30,962 nucleotides of DNA from Segniliparus sp051660745 (GTDB taxonomy: Bacteria; Actinomycetota; Actinomycetes; Mycobacteriales; Mycobacteriaceae), in the NCBI RefSeq assembly GCF_051660745.1, contig NZ_JBOFQF010000007.1, forward strand, positions 1 to 30,962, read 5' to 3'. Of the stretch, positions 24,611 through 30,962 are shown one piece after another. Within the stretch, counting starts at the first letter, position 1. Every line of letters begins with the position of its first letter. A program made the translations under genes and the position numbers. Under the pieces are notes generated by a model, which saw only the letters and a program-made list of their open reading frames with translations, did no database searches and had not been told where the DNA came from.

Positions 24611-24669
24611 ATGTTCGCCAGTGACCGGAAATAGGCTCTCATCTCGCTATCTCGACCACTGGCGAACAT
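24611..24669. repeat. 13-bp inverted repeat beside the right attachment core
   Basis: ATGTTCGCCAGTG (24611-24623) and its exact complement (24657-24669) are separated by 33 bp and end 18 bp before the attachment core. Part of the motif (GTTCGCCAG) also occurs near the left end at 6147-6155. This may be a recombination-protein binding pair. Confidence 0.5.
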
Positions 24670-24687
24670 TGGCGTATGAGCTTGTTA

Positions 24688-24733
24688 TGACTGGGGGTCA
24701 AGGGGTCGCAGGTTCGAATCCTGTCAGCCCGAC
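24688..24733 (+). repeat. Attachment core copy 2 (element 1 / element 2 junction)
   Basis: Identical over 46 bp to 5992-6037 within tRNA-Pro. Only the 3' half of the tRNA is present, so it is not a functional tRNA gene. It ends element 1 and starts element 2. A self-complementary CCGACATATGTCGG (24729-24742) overlaps its end. Confidence 0.9.
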
Positions 24734-24814
24734 ATATGTCGGACGGGTTTTCACCTTGTCGTCCTGCGCCTCTTGGGTGCTCGGTTCGCGGGCGCCCGCC
24801 TTCGACGCCGCAAG

Positions 24815-25489
24815 TCAGACATCGGCGAACCATGCTCGCGACGATCGATCCGCCGCTTCGCGAACGTCCCCGAGCCCGACGACCAAATTGCGCATCATCG
24901 GGCGCAGCACGTTGCGGATCCCTGCGTCGGGCGGTGTGAAGTAGTTCGCGAGCTCGAGCACCATGTAGCCGTGGAGCGTGCTCCAAATCTGCGCCGCGAT
25001 GGCGACCGGGGAGATTTCGTCGAGGCGGCCGGCTGCGACCGCCCGGCGTGCCGCTTCGATAATGTAGTCGTAGGCGTAACGCCCGGGCTGCAGGACGTCG
25101 TCCGGGCCTCCTCGGTAGCCTCCGAGCGATGCCGAGCCGAACATGACCACGTAGAGGTCGGGGTTCGCGCGGGCGTTCGCGATGTAGGCGGCGAAGATCC
25201 CGCCGAGGTCCGCCACCGGGTCGTCGGTCTTGGGGACACGCTCGAATTGCTCGGCGAGACGAGCGAAGCCTTCGTCCACTGCCGCCCTCACCAGATCGGG
25301 CATCGATCCGAACTGGGAGTAGAGGACCATCGTCGACGTTCCAGCCGCGGCGGCGATTTTCCTGGTCGACAAGCCGCTCGGGCCCTCCGTCGCGAGCAGG
25401 TGCGCCGCGCTCTCTAAGAGGCGCGCGCGCATCTGCGGATCGGCTCTGCGACTAGTCATCCCCACTTGTTTATCACGGGCCATGCCCAT
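24815..25489 (-). CDS. TetR-family transcriptional regulator
   Basis: A TetR/AcrR-type repressor of up to 224 residues. The N-terminal helix-turn-helix is clear: GLSTRKIAAAAGTSTMVLYSQFGSMPDLV (about 39-67). The C-terminal ligand and dimer domain has QIWSTLHGYMVLELANYF, like the WHG-type TetR C-terminal domain. It is divergent from the oxygenase fusion, and a 28-bp operator lies between them, so it probably represses that operon until an aromatic or related ligand binds. The start is uncertain: ATG at 25489 has no ribosome-binding site and would be leaderless or nearly so; ATG at 25459 gives 214 residues. Confidence 0.9.
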   Translation of the reverse strand: MGMARDKQVGMTSRRADPQMRARLLESAAHLLATEGPSGLSTRKIAAAAGTSTMVLYSQFGSMPDLVRAAVDEGFARLAEQFERVPKTDDPVADLGGIFAAYIANARANPDLYVVMFGSASLGGYRGGPDDVLQPGRYAYDYIIEAARRAVAAGRLDEISPVAIAAQIWSTLHGYMVLELANYFTPPDAGIRNVLRPMMRNLVVGLGDVREAADRSSRAWFADV

Positions 25490-25496
25490 ATCATTG

Positions 25497-25524
25497 CTAT
25501 ATCACTGATATTTCAGTGGTATAG
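25497..25524. promoter_or_regulatory. 28-bp TetR operator overlapping the oxygenase promoter
   Basis: CTATATCACTGA (25497-25508) and TCAGTGGTATAG (25513-25524) are 12-bp arms with one mismatch and a 4-bp spacer. They lie in the gap between the divergent tetR and fusion genes. TATAGT (25520-25525) is a good -10 box for the oxygenase within the right arm. A bound repressor would block it, and likely tetR itself. Confidence 0.78.
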
Positions 25525-25556
25525 TTTGCTGTGTCCCACAACTGATGGAGGATGAC

Positions 25557-27908
25557 ATGCTTCCCGAATTCGCCGATGTCGTGATTGTCGGCTCACGATG
25601 CGCGGGAACCGCGATGGCGGCCCCGCTCGCCCGGGCGGGGCGCAAGGTCGTCGTGCTCGAGAAGGCGGCGTTCCCCGCCGACACGCTCTCGACGCACGTG
25701 TTCTTCCCGATGGGCGTCGGCGAGGTGGCGCGCGTGGGGGCGCTGGACCGGATCCTCGCCCTGAACCCGTCTCTGATGACCCACGTGCATGTCGACTTCC
25801 TCCAGGCCAGCCACTCCGAGCGGTTCCAGGCCGTCGACGGGATCGATTACGCGATCAGCGTTCCCCGAGCCGACCAGGACGCGCAGCTCGTCGACGCGGC
25901 GCGCGAGGCGGGCGCAGACGTTCGCGAACGGTGCGCGGTCCACGAGGTCGTCTTCGAAGGCGGGCGCGCAGTCGGCGTGGCCTACCTCGACGCGAGGGGC
26001 TCAGCCCGCGAGATCCGCGCGCCTCTTGTGGTCGGGGCCGACGGCAGGTACTCCACCGTCGCGCAGCAGGTCGGCGAGTGGGAGCCGTACCGGCGTTCGC
26101 GCAACGGCCGCGGCATGGTGTTCCGCTATATGGACGACCCGGCCGCGGGAACCCGATGGGCGTCGACGATGTGGGAGGGCCGGACGCACGACACGATCGC
26201 GTTCGCTTTCCCCGGCACGCCCCGGGGGCGGCTGCTGGTCCTCTTCATGGGCCCGAAGTCGGAGGTCGCCGAGGCGCGCGCCGACGGCGAGACGTACTGG
26301 TCGCGCAAAGTCGCGCAATTCCCCATGCTGGCCGAGCGGGTCGCCGGAGCGGCGAATCGATCGGTCATCCGGGCGACCGCGCAGACTCATGCTTACTTCC
26401 GCCGCTCCTCTGGCCCCGGATGGGCGCTGATCGGCGATGCGGGCCACTTCAAAGACCCCGTCCTCGGCCAAGGGATGCGGGACGCGATGTGGATGGGCCG
26501 CAGGCTGGGCGAGCACGTCGTCGACGTCCTCGACGACAAGAAGGAGTTGGACAAGGCGGCTCGGCGTTGGGAGCGCGCCCGCGATCTCGAATGCCTGCCG
26601 ACCTACCACTACGGCAACCTCGAGACCCGGATTCCGGCGATCCCCCCAGAGGTCGTCGCGTCGGTGGTCCACGCGGTCAGCGGGACGGAGTTGTCAGACC
26701 TCCATCAGCGCCTCGTCAAGCCGCACGAGGTCTACACGATCGCGCGCGTGGCCCGCGCCGCCGCCGCTCTGGCGCGCAAACGCGGTCTGGCCCCGAGCGT
26801 GCGCGCGGTCGGGGAGATAGCAGCTGTGGAGCTCGCCGTTCGCGCCGAACTGCTCGCGGCCAAAGCATACCGGGGCCGTATGCCGGGTCTCGGGAGGATC
26901 GTCGGGGAGCACAAGGACGACGAGCCCTGGGCGCGTCCGCCGCGCAGTCCGAAACTGCGGCCGCCCACTCCCGAACTGGCCGAAGCGACGGTCGCCCAGA
27001 TCACGGCGATCAGCCCCGAGGTCAAAGCACTCGATCTGGTCCGGGCAGACGGCCAGACGTGGCCGGATTGGCGGCCGGGCGCGCATATCGACCTGCAGCT
27101 GCCGTCGGGAAAATTGCGACAGTACTCGCTGTGCGGCTCTCCAGAGGACCGGCGGACTCTCCGGATCGCCGTGCTCCGCGAGCCGGGCGGCAAAGGCGGG
27201 TCCATGGAGATCCACGCGCTTCCCGAAGGCGCGCGCGTCACCGTCGGAGGACCGCGTAACAACTTCGAGCTGCAGGACGCGCCTGAGTACCTCTTCGTCG
27301 CCGGGGGCATCGGTATCACCCCGCTCATGCCGATGATCGCCTCGGTCGAGGCCGCCGGGAAGCCGTGGCGGCTGCTGTACCGCGCGCGCGGCGAAGGGAG
27401 GATGCCGTTCGGAGCCGGACTCGCCCGACAGCACGGCGACAAGGCATTGCTGACGAACGCCGACGCGGAACCTCGCCCGAACCTCGACAGCTGGGTGGGC
27501 GGATTGCCCCACGGGGCTGCTGTCTATTGCTGTGGGCCGAGCAACCTCATGGACGTGGTCGTCGAGCTCGCGGGCAGGCGTGAAGGAGTGACCGCCCATA
27601 TCGAGCGGTTCTCCCCGTCCGAGAAGGGCCGCCGCGAGGATGCGGCGTTCGAAGTCGAGCTAGCGGCCTCGGGCCGAACAGTGGCGGTGCCTGCAGGGAC
27701 GTCGATGCTCGACGCCATCCGCTCGGCAGTGCCGAACTTGTCGGCCTCGTGCGAGAGCGGCGTATGCGGCAGCTGCGAGCTCGCGGTGCTACACGGGCGC
27801 CCCGACCATCGCGACGACATCCTCCAACCATCGGAACGAGATCGCACGGACATCGTCTACCCGTGCGTCTCACGCTCCTTGGACCCAAAGCTCACGATCG
27901 ACGCCTGA
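25557..27908 (+). CDS. Fusion of FAD hydroxylase, flavin reductase and 2Fe-2S ferredoxin
   Basis: A 783-residue protein starting at the ATG at 25557 (GGAGG 5 nt before), not the in-frame ATG at 25545. Residues 1-450 are a group A FAD-dependent monooxygenase: VIVGSRCAG dinucleotide motif (9-17), ADG at 161-163, and GDAGHFKDP (293-301) with GQGMRDA. Residues 470-685 are a phthalate dioxygenase reductase/FNR module: R521-x-YSL for flavin, GGIGITP (583-589) for NAD(P)H, and CCGP (658-661). Residues 698-783 are a plant-type 2Fe-2S ferredoxin with C732, C737, C740 and C770. One chain therefore holds hydroxylase and electron supply. The substrate is unknown, probably aromatic or terpenoid. Confidence 0.9.
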   Translation: MLPEFADVVIVGSRCAGTAMAAPLARAGRKVVVLEKAAFPADTLSTHVFFPMGVGEVARVGALDRILALNPSLMTHVHVDFLQASHSERFQAVDGIDYAISVPRADQDAQLVDAAREAGADVRERCAVHEVVFEGGRAVGVAYLDARGSAREIRAPLVVGADGRYSTVAQQVGEWEPYRRSRNGRGMVFRYMDDPAAGTRWASTMWEGRTHDTIAFAFPGTPRGRLLVLFMGPKSEVAEARADGETYWSRKVAQFPMLAERVAGAANRSVIRATAQTHAYFRRSSGPGWALIGDAGHFKDPVLGQGMRDAMWMGRRLGEHVVDVLDDKKELDKAARRWERARDLECLPTYHYGNLETRIPAIPPEVVASVVHAVSGTELSDLHQRLVKPHEVYTIARVARAAAALARKRGLAPSVRAVGEIAAVELAVRAELLAAKAYRGRMPGLGRIVGEHKDDEPWARPPRSPKLRPPTPELAEATVAQITAISPEVKALDLVRADGQTWPDWRPGAHIDLQLPSGKLRQYSLCGSPEDRRTLRIAVLREPGGKGGSMEIHALPEGARVTVGGPRNNFELQDAPEYLFVAGGIGITPLMPMIASVEAAGKPWRLLYRARGEGRMPFGAGLARQHGDKALLTNADAEPRPNLDSWVGGLPHGAAVYCCGPSNLMDVVVELAGRREGVTAHIERFSPSEKGRREDAAFEVELAASGRTVAVPAGTSMLDAIRSAVPNLSASCESGVCGSCELAVLHGRPDHRDDILQPSERDRTDIVYPCVSRSLDPKLTIDA

Positions 27909-27917
27909 GGAGCACGC

Positions 27918-28877
27918 ATGAACCACACGGTCAAAGTCGCCGCAGTGCAGCCAGCACTACAGCTCGCGGATGTCGACAAGAACCTAGCGCGGATCGAAAG
28001 GTTGATCCGCGACGCACACAAAACGCACGCCCCGGATGTCATCATCGTGCCGGAGGCGGCTTCGGCGCCGAACGTGCACCACCCCGCGATGCGATCAGTC
28101 CCACGCCCCGAGCACGGTGCCCCGTTCCAGCTCCTGACCGGGCTCGCGCAGGAACTCGGCGTCGTCATAGGCGGCGGATACTTAGTCGAGCGCGGCGGCG
28201 ACGCCTACGGCCATTACATTCTCGCGGAGCCCGACGGCGCCGTGCGCGGCCACGACAAAGACATCCCCACGATGTGGGAGCAGAACTTCTACATCGGCGG
28301 CGACGACGACGGCGTCGTCGACAGCCCGACGCTGGGCCCCGTCGGAATGGTGTGCGGCTGGGAGTGGGCCCGCTACCGCACAGCGGCGCGGCTCCGGGGC
28401 CGGGTTCGCGCCGTGCTGGGCGGGATGTGCTGGCCGACGGCGCCGCACAACTGGCCCGGCCCCCTCGGGTGGTGGGGCAAGCGCGAGCATTTGCTTCACA
28501 AAGACCTCGCGCAGAAACTGCCGGGCCAGGTCGCCCGCCTGGTCGGAGCCCCCGTGGTCCACGCCAGCCACGTCGGGCCGATCACGATGCGCATGCCAGG
28601 GCTGCCGAATGTCCCCTATCGGACCGCCATGCTCGGCGAGACCCAGATCTGCGATCGCGACGGCGCGATCTTGGCGAGACTGTCCGAGGAGGACGGCGAG
28701 GGCCATATCGCCGCCATGATCGACCTCGCTGACCCGCGCCCGATCGATGCGATCAAAGACCGGTACTGGATCCCCGACATGACGGCGACGGTCCGCGCGA
28801 CTTGGGGCGTCTCGAATCTGCACGGAAAAACCAACTATCGGGCGCGCAAGCTCGTCGGCCGCCATATCTCTCGTTAA
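27918..28877 (+). CDS. Carbon-nitrogen hydrolase (nitrilase superfamily)
   Basis: A 319-residue cytoplasmic enzyme of the nitrilase superfamily, which hydrolyses nitriles or amides. The catalytic triad is visible: E46 (VIIVPEAA), K114 (RGHDKDIPT) and C146 (VGMVCGWEW). The Cys elbow VCGWEW is a typical nucleophile turn. GAGGAG lies before the ATG, 9 bp after the fusion oxygenase, so the genes are co-transcribed. Likely acts on an amide or nitrile produced or opened by the oxygenase pathway; true substrate not shown. Confidence 0.88.
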   Translation: MNHTVKVAAVQPALQLADVDKNLARIERLIRDAHKTHAPDVIIVPEAASAPNVHHPAMRSVPRPEHGAPFQLLTGLAQELGVVIGGGYLVERGGDAYGHYILAEPDGAVRGHDKDIPTMWEQNFYIGGDDDGVVDSPTLGPVGMVCGWEWARYRTAARLRGRVRAVLGGMCWPTAPHNWPGPLGWWGKREHLLHKDLAQKLPGQVARLVGAPVVHASHVGPITMRMPGLPNVPYRTAMLGETQICDRDGAILARLSEEDGEGHIAAMIDLADPRPIDAIKDRYWIPDMTATVRATWGVSNLHGKTNYRARKLVGRHISR

Positions 28878-28885
28878 GGACGGAA

Positions 28886-29362
28886 ATGTTCACTCTGCAA
28901 GAATGCGACGCGTCCGTCTTCGAGACCGCCCCCGTCGTCCGATCCTTCCGGCTCGACCTCCCCGTGCAGGCGGAACGCGTGTGGTCGGGGCTCTCGAATG
29001 AGACCCCGCTGGCGTGGTGCCGCCTGCTCAGCGGCGGCCGCTACACCTCGCCGCGCCCATTCGGAGTCGGGACAACCCGCGAAATCACCGTCGGCAAAGC
29101 GATGCGCCTGCGCGAAGAATTCTTCCGCTGGGAAGAAGGCCGACGACATTCCTTCTGGGTCCGCGAGTCCAACATGCCCCTGTTCCGGCGCTTCGCCGAG
29201 GACTATCTCGTCGAACCTACCGATATCGGATGCAGTTTCACTTGGACCTTCGCCTTCGAGCTCAACCCGCTGATCGCCAAACCGTCCTTTATCGCCGCAG
29301 CGGCGATCAACTCCATCGCCGCGTGGCTGAAACACGACACCAGACACCACTTCGCCGAATAA
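28886..29362 (+). CDS. SRPBCC-family (START-like) protein
   Basis: A 158-residue protein starting at the ATG at 28886 (AAGGA upstream), 8 bp after the nitrilase-family stop. It has the SRPBCC pattern: a first strand (VRSFRLDLPVQAERVWSGLSN), a middle beta-sheet (VGTTREITVGKAMRLREEFFRWEEG), a strand (GCSFTWTFAFELNP), and a long C-terminal helix (AAAAINSIAAWLKHDTRHHF). The family binds hydrophobic ligands in a deep cavity and includes cyclases. Third gene of the operon, it could bind or cyclise the product of the oxygenase. No catalytic residue can be assigned. Confidence 0.85.
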   Translation: MFTLQECDASVFETAPVVRSFRLDLPVQAERVWSGLSNETPLAWCRLLSGGRYTSPRPFGVGTTREITVGKAMRLREEFFRWEEGRRHSFWVRESNMPLFRRFAEDYLVEPTDIGCSFTWTFAFELNPLIAKPSFIAAAAINSIAAWLKHDTRHHFAE

Positions 29363-29395
29363 GCCAAGACTATCGAGGTCATCAGAATGGGGCGC

Positions 29396-29414
29396 TGGGG
29401 ACCAGTTGGGGACC
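29396..29414. repeat. Arm-like repeat before att copy 3
   Basis: TGGGGACC-AGT-TGGGGACC holds two TGGGGACC units. Reversed, the same motif occurs at 6167-6185 (GGTCCCC AAAT GGTCCCCA) at the left end of element 1; the two match at 18 of 19 positions. A further TTGGGGACC lies at 29606-29614. This suggests the recombinase family that acts at all three sites shares arm sequences. Confidence 0.4.
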
Positions 29415-29513
29415 AGACGCTCTGCACGATCCTGAACGACCCGCTCGCCCATGAACGCTACGTGTAGTCGAAAATAGGCTGCTCACAGCAGAAGCAACCA
29501 AAACCTATGTACC

Positions 29514-29554
29514 GGGGGTCAAGGGGTCGCAGGTTCGAATCCTGTCAGCCCGAC
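29514..29554 (+). repeat. Attachment core copy 3 (right end of element 2)
   Basis: 41 bp identical to tRNA-Pro positions 5997-6037 and, with the following ATA, to copy 2. The base before the match differs from copies 1 and 2. Only the 3' half of the tRNA is present, so it is not functional. The chromosome resumes after it. Confidence 0.9.
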
Positions 29555-29671
29555 ATAAGGGCGGAGGGGGTTTCTGCTCTTCCACGGCCAACGTTTGCGG
29601 ACCGCTTGGGGACCACTGGCGCACTTGGCCGGTGGCGGCGAGAGCTGCTGCCCGAACCGCGACCCCCGCCA

Positions 29672-29730
29672 TCCCGCGGTCCGGCTTTGACGGAACACAA
29701 AGTCGTCGCCAAAACCGGACCGCAGCGGGA
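29672..29730 (-). terminator. Candidate terminator after the mannanase gene
   Basis: TCCCGCGGTCCGG (29672-29684) pairs with CCGGACCGCAGCGGGA (29715-29730) with a 3-nt bulge and a loop of 30 nt. It lies 12 nt beyond the stop of the minus-strand mannanase gene. Confidence 0.4.
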
Positions 29731-29742
29731 TTCGCGCCCCTC

Positions 29743-30867
29743 TTAGGAGAGATTTGGGAAAGCCCCCTGGTGCACGACGTTCCCGTTGTAGTACACGTCC
29801 TTGGTGTACTGGTTCGGGTTGGACTGGTCGCCGCTGTAGTTCGTGATGTCTTGGCCGAAGATCTGCGAGGCCTCGCTGATGTCGTCGTCGACGAACTCCG
29901 CCCAGCACATGAAGTACTTCCAGCCCGGCTGGCCGCGGAGCGCGCCATTGGGGTCGGGAAGCCTGCCGACCTCGGCGAGGCCGAGAGGCTTGCCGCCCGG
30001 CGCGGCGAGCGTCGCGAGCACTTCGTACCAGTTGTCCTGCGGCTGGTTCGTGTCCCACACGTCGTGCGAGATCACGTCGACCACGTCGTCTCCGGGATAG
30101 AGGTCGTTGATCACGCCTGTGCTGCCGTCGTTCTGGACGTTCCACACCCACACGATGTTGTCGAAGCCGTGGGTGTTGGCGAAGAAGTTGTGCGTGTACT
30201 GGTAGAGCTTCTGACGGTAGTTGCGCTGGTACGGCTGCGCGCCGCCGCCCGCGCCCCACCAGGACCAGCCGGTGTTGACCTCGTGGAAGGGCCGGAAGAG
30301 AACGACGACTCCGGCGTCTTTGAGCGTCTGGAAGTACGGCACCGCCTCGTTCAGCCTCCCGAGGAAGTTCTGGTAGAGGCTCGATCCCTGTCCGTTGTTC
30401 GACTGCCAGTCCAGCAGCTCCTGCCACGTGGAATCTTGCCGCCAGTAACCGCTGTCGTCGATCTTGACGCTCGTGTCAGACCCGCTCCAGCTGGTGGAGA
30501 CGCCGTCCGCGCTCGACGAGACCCCGGCGTTGGGCGGCGTCATATGCCAGGTCAACGCGACCAAGGAGCCTGCATGCCATTGGTCCACCGCCTGCTGGGT
30601 CATCGCTCGCCGCCACCCGTCCTGGGCGAACGGGTCGTTGTAGAGGAAATCGCTCCCCCAGAGGCCGGGGTAGAGCCCGGTGATCGCGTTGACCTTGTCG
30701 GTCCACGGCCGGTAGTACTTCGGATCGGCCGAGTTGTTCCAGTCCCAGCTGCCAGCTGGGTAGGTGGCGCTGGGCTCTCGGTTGTGCTGGCCCGAGACGA
30801 TCTGGCCGCTCGGGAGGTTCCGCAGGTAGCTGATGAGCCCTGCGCGGGTGTTCGGCAATGACGCCAT
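29743..30867 (-). CDS. Glycoside hydrolase family 26 beta-mannanase, no signal peptide
   Basis: A 374-residue protein of the GH26 family (mannan endo-1,4-beta-mannosidase). The acid/base glutamate is E196 in LFRPFHEVNTGWSWWG, the family signature, and the likely nucleophile is E299 in PLGLAEVGRLPD. Family-typical Trp and His residues occur in LVALTWHMTPPN (102-113). GAGGAG precedes the ATG at 30867. GH26 mannanases are usually secreted, but this one starts MASLPNTRAGLISYL with no signal peptide, lipobox or Tat motif. It may be cytoplasmic, or leave by another route. Confidence 0.9.
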   Translation of the reverse strand: MASLPNTRAGLISYLRNLPSGQIVSGQHNREPSATYPAGSWDWNNSADPKYYRPWTDKVNAITGLYPGLWGSDFLYNDPFAQDGWRRAMTQQAVDQWHAGSLVALTWHMTPPNAGVSSSADGVSTSWSGSDTSVKIDDSGYWRQDSTWQELLDWQSNNGQGSSLYQNFLGRLNEAVPYFQTLKDAGVVVLFRPFHEVNTGWSWWGAGGGAQPYQRNYRQKLYQYTHNFFANTHGFDNIVWVWNVQNDGSTGVINDLYPGDDVVDVISHDVWDTNQPQDNWYEVLATLAAPGGKPLGLAEVGRLPDPNGALRGQPGWKYFMCWAEFVDDDISEASQIFGQDITNYSGDQSNPNQYTKDVYYNGNVVHQGAFPNLS

Positions 30868-30938
30868 AATGGGATCTCCTCAAAGTGTGAATGGTTCGCG
30901 CTGGTCTTAGCGCTTGGAATGTGTGCTGCGCGCGGGCC

Positions 30939-30962
30939 GGACCGCCATGGCTATGGCGGTCC
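30939..30962. terminator. Hairpin at right edge
   Basis: GGACCGCCAT (30939-30948) and ATGGCGGTCC (30953-30962) form a perfect 10-bp stem with a 4-nt loop, ending at the window edge. It probably terminates a gene beyond the right edge that reads toward the mannanase gene, or is part of its upstream region. Confidence 0.55.

Larger units (their letters stand above)
24688..29554. mobile_element. Element 2: integrase-less island between att copies 2 and 3
   Basis: Flanked by copies of the same tRNA-Pro core (41 bp identical, 44 bp with one extra match block), spaced 4,821 bp. It carries a TetR gene, a fusion oxygenase, a nitrilase-family gene and an SRPBCC gene, but no recombinase. It fits a cis-mobilizable remnant or an older insertion moved by the integrase of a neighbour at the same site. 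It could instead be chromosomal DNA trapped between two duplications. Confidence 0.65.

Noticed and set aside
24639..24986. Open frame with RADRIRTCDPLTP over the att copies (also at 5775-6332 and 29519-30427)
   Set aside because: This peptide is the well-known artefact of translating the tRNA T-arm region backwards; it marks the att copies, not a gene.
24688..29554. Extra tRNA-Pro genes at att copies 2 and 3
   Set aside because: Both lack the 5' acceptor, D arm and most of the anticodon stem, so neither can fold as a tRNA.

Overview
This window looks like chromosome of a high-GC actinobacterium of the order Mycobacteriales. Evidence: an mmpS-mmpL pair, substrates that look like type VII (ESX) secretion cargo, lipobox lipoproteins, terminators without U-tracts, and heavy ATGA/GTGA gene overlap. 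A non-Mycobacterium genus such as Segniliparus would fit, but the sequence alone does not prove a genus.

Layout. (1) 1-5990 is ordinary chromosome: a GABA-type aminotransferase (minus strand), a divergent mmpS-mmpL export pair, a striking 57-bp palindrome, and a class II aldolase-family gene. (2) 5963-6036 is tRNA-Pro(GGG). Its 3' part (46 bp, 5992-6037) is repeated exactly at 24688-24733, and 41 bp of it again at 29514-29554. These are attachment-site duplications, so two elements sit in tandem in this tRNA gene.

(3) Element 1 (about 18.7 kb) begins with a minus-strand tyrosine integrase and a helix-turn-helix gene. A divergent control region with repeated TGGCAT half-sites follows, then an excisionase-like gene, a tiny coupled gene, a Cys-rich small protein and a DUF3631-type helicase/replicase. 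A convergent membrane-protein gene and a strong bidirectional terminator close this module. The rest (12267-24245) is one long operon-like run of 13 genes. Four encode small helical proteins with a YxxxD/E type VII secretion signal. Three other proteins carry a WxG-type motif, one resembles YbaB/EspL, and two secreted or membrane-anchored paralogues share a Cys-containing domain. Several large proteins are unrecognised. No ESX core component (EccB/C/D/E, MycP) and no phage structural or conjugation gene is visible. My reading is an integrative mobilizable element carrying a cassette of putative ESX cargo that would depend on a host secretion system.

(4) Element 2 (about 4.8 kb) has no integrase. 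It carries a TetR regulator with a clear 28-bp operator, an unusual three-module fusion (FAD hydroxylase, flavin reductase, 2Fe-2S ferredoxin), a nitrilase-superfamily amidohydrolase and an SRPBCC protein. This looks like a small regulated catabolic or detoxification operon. (5) After the third att copy, chromosome resumes with a GH26 beta-mannanase (minus strand) that has no signal peptide, and a hairpin at the right edge.
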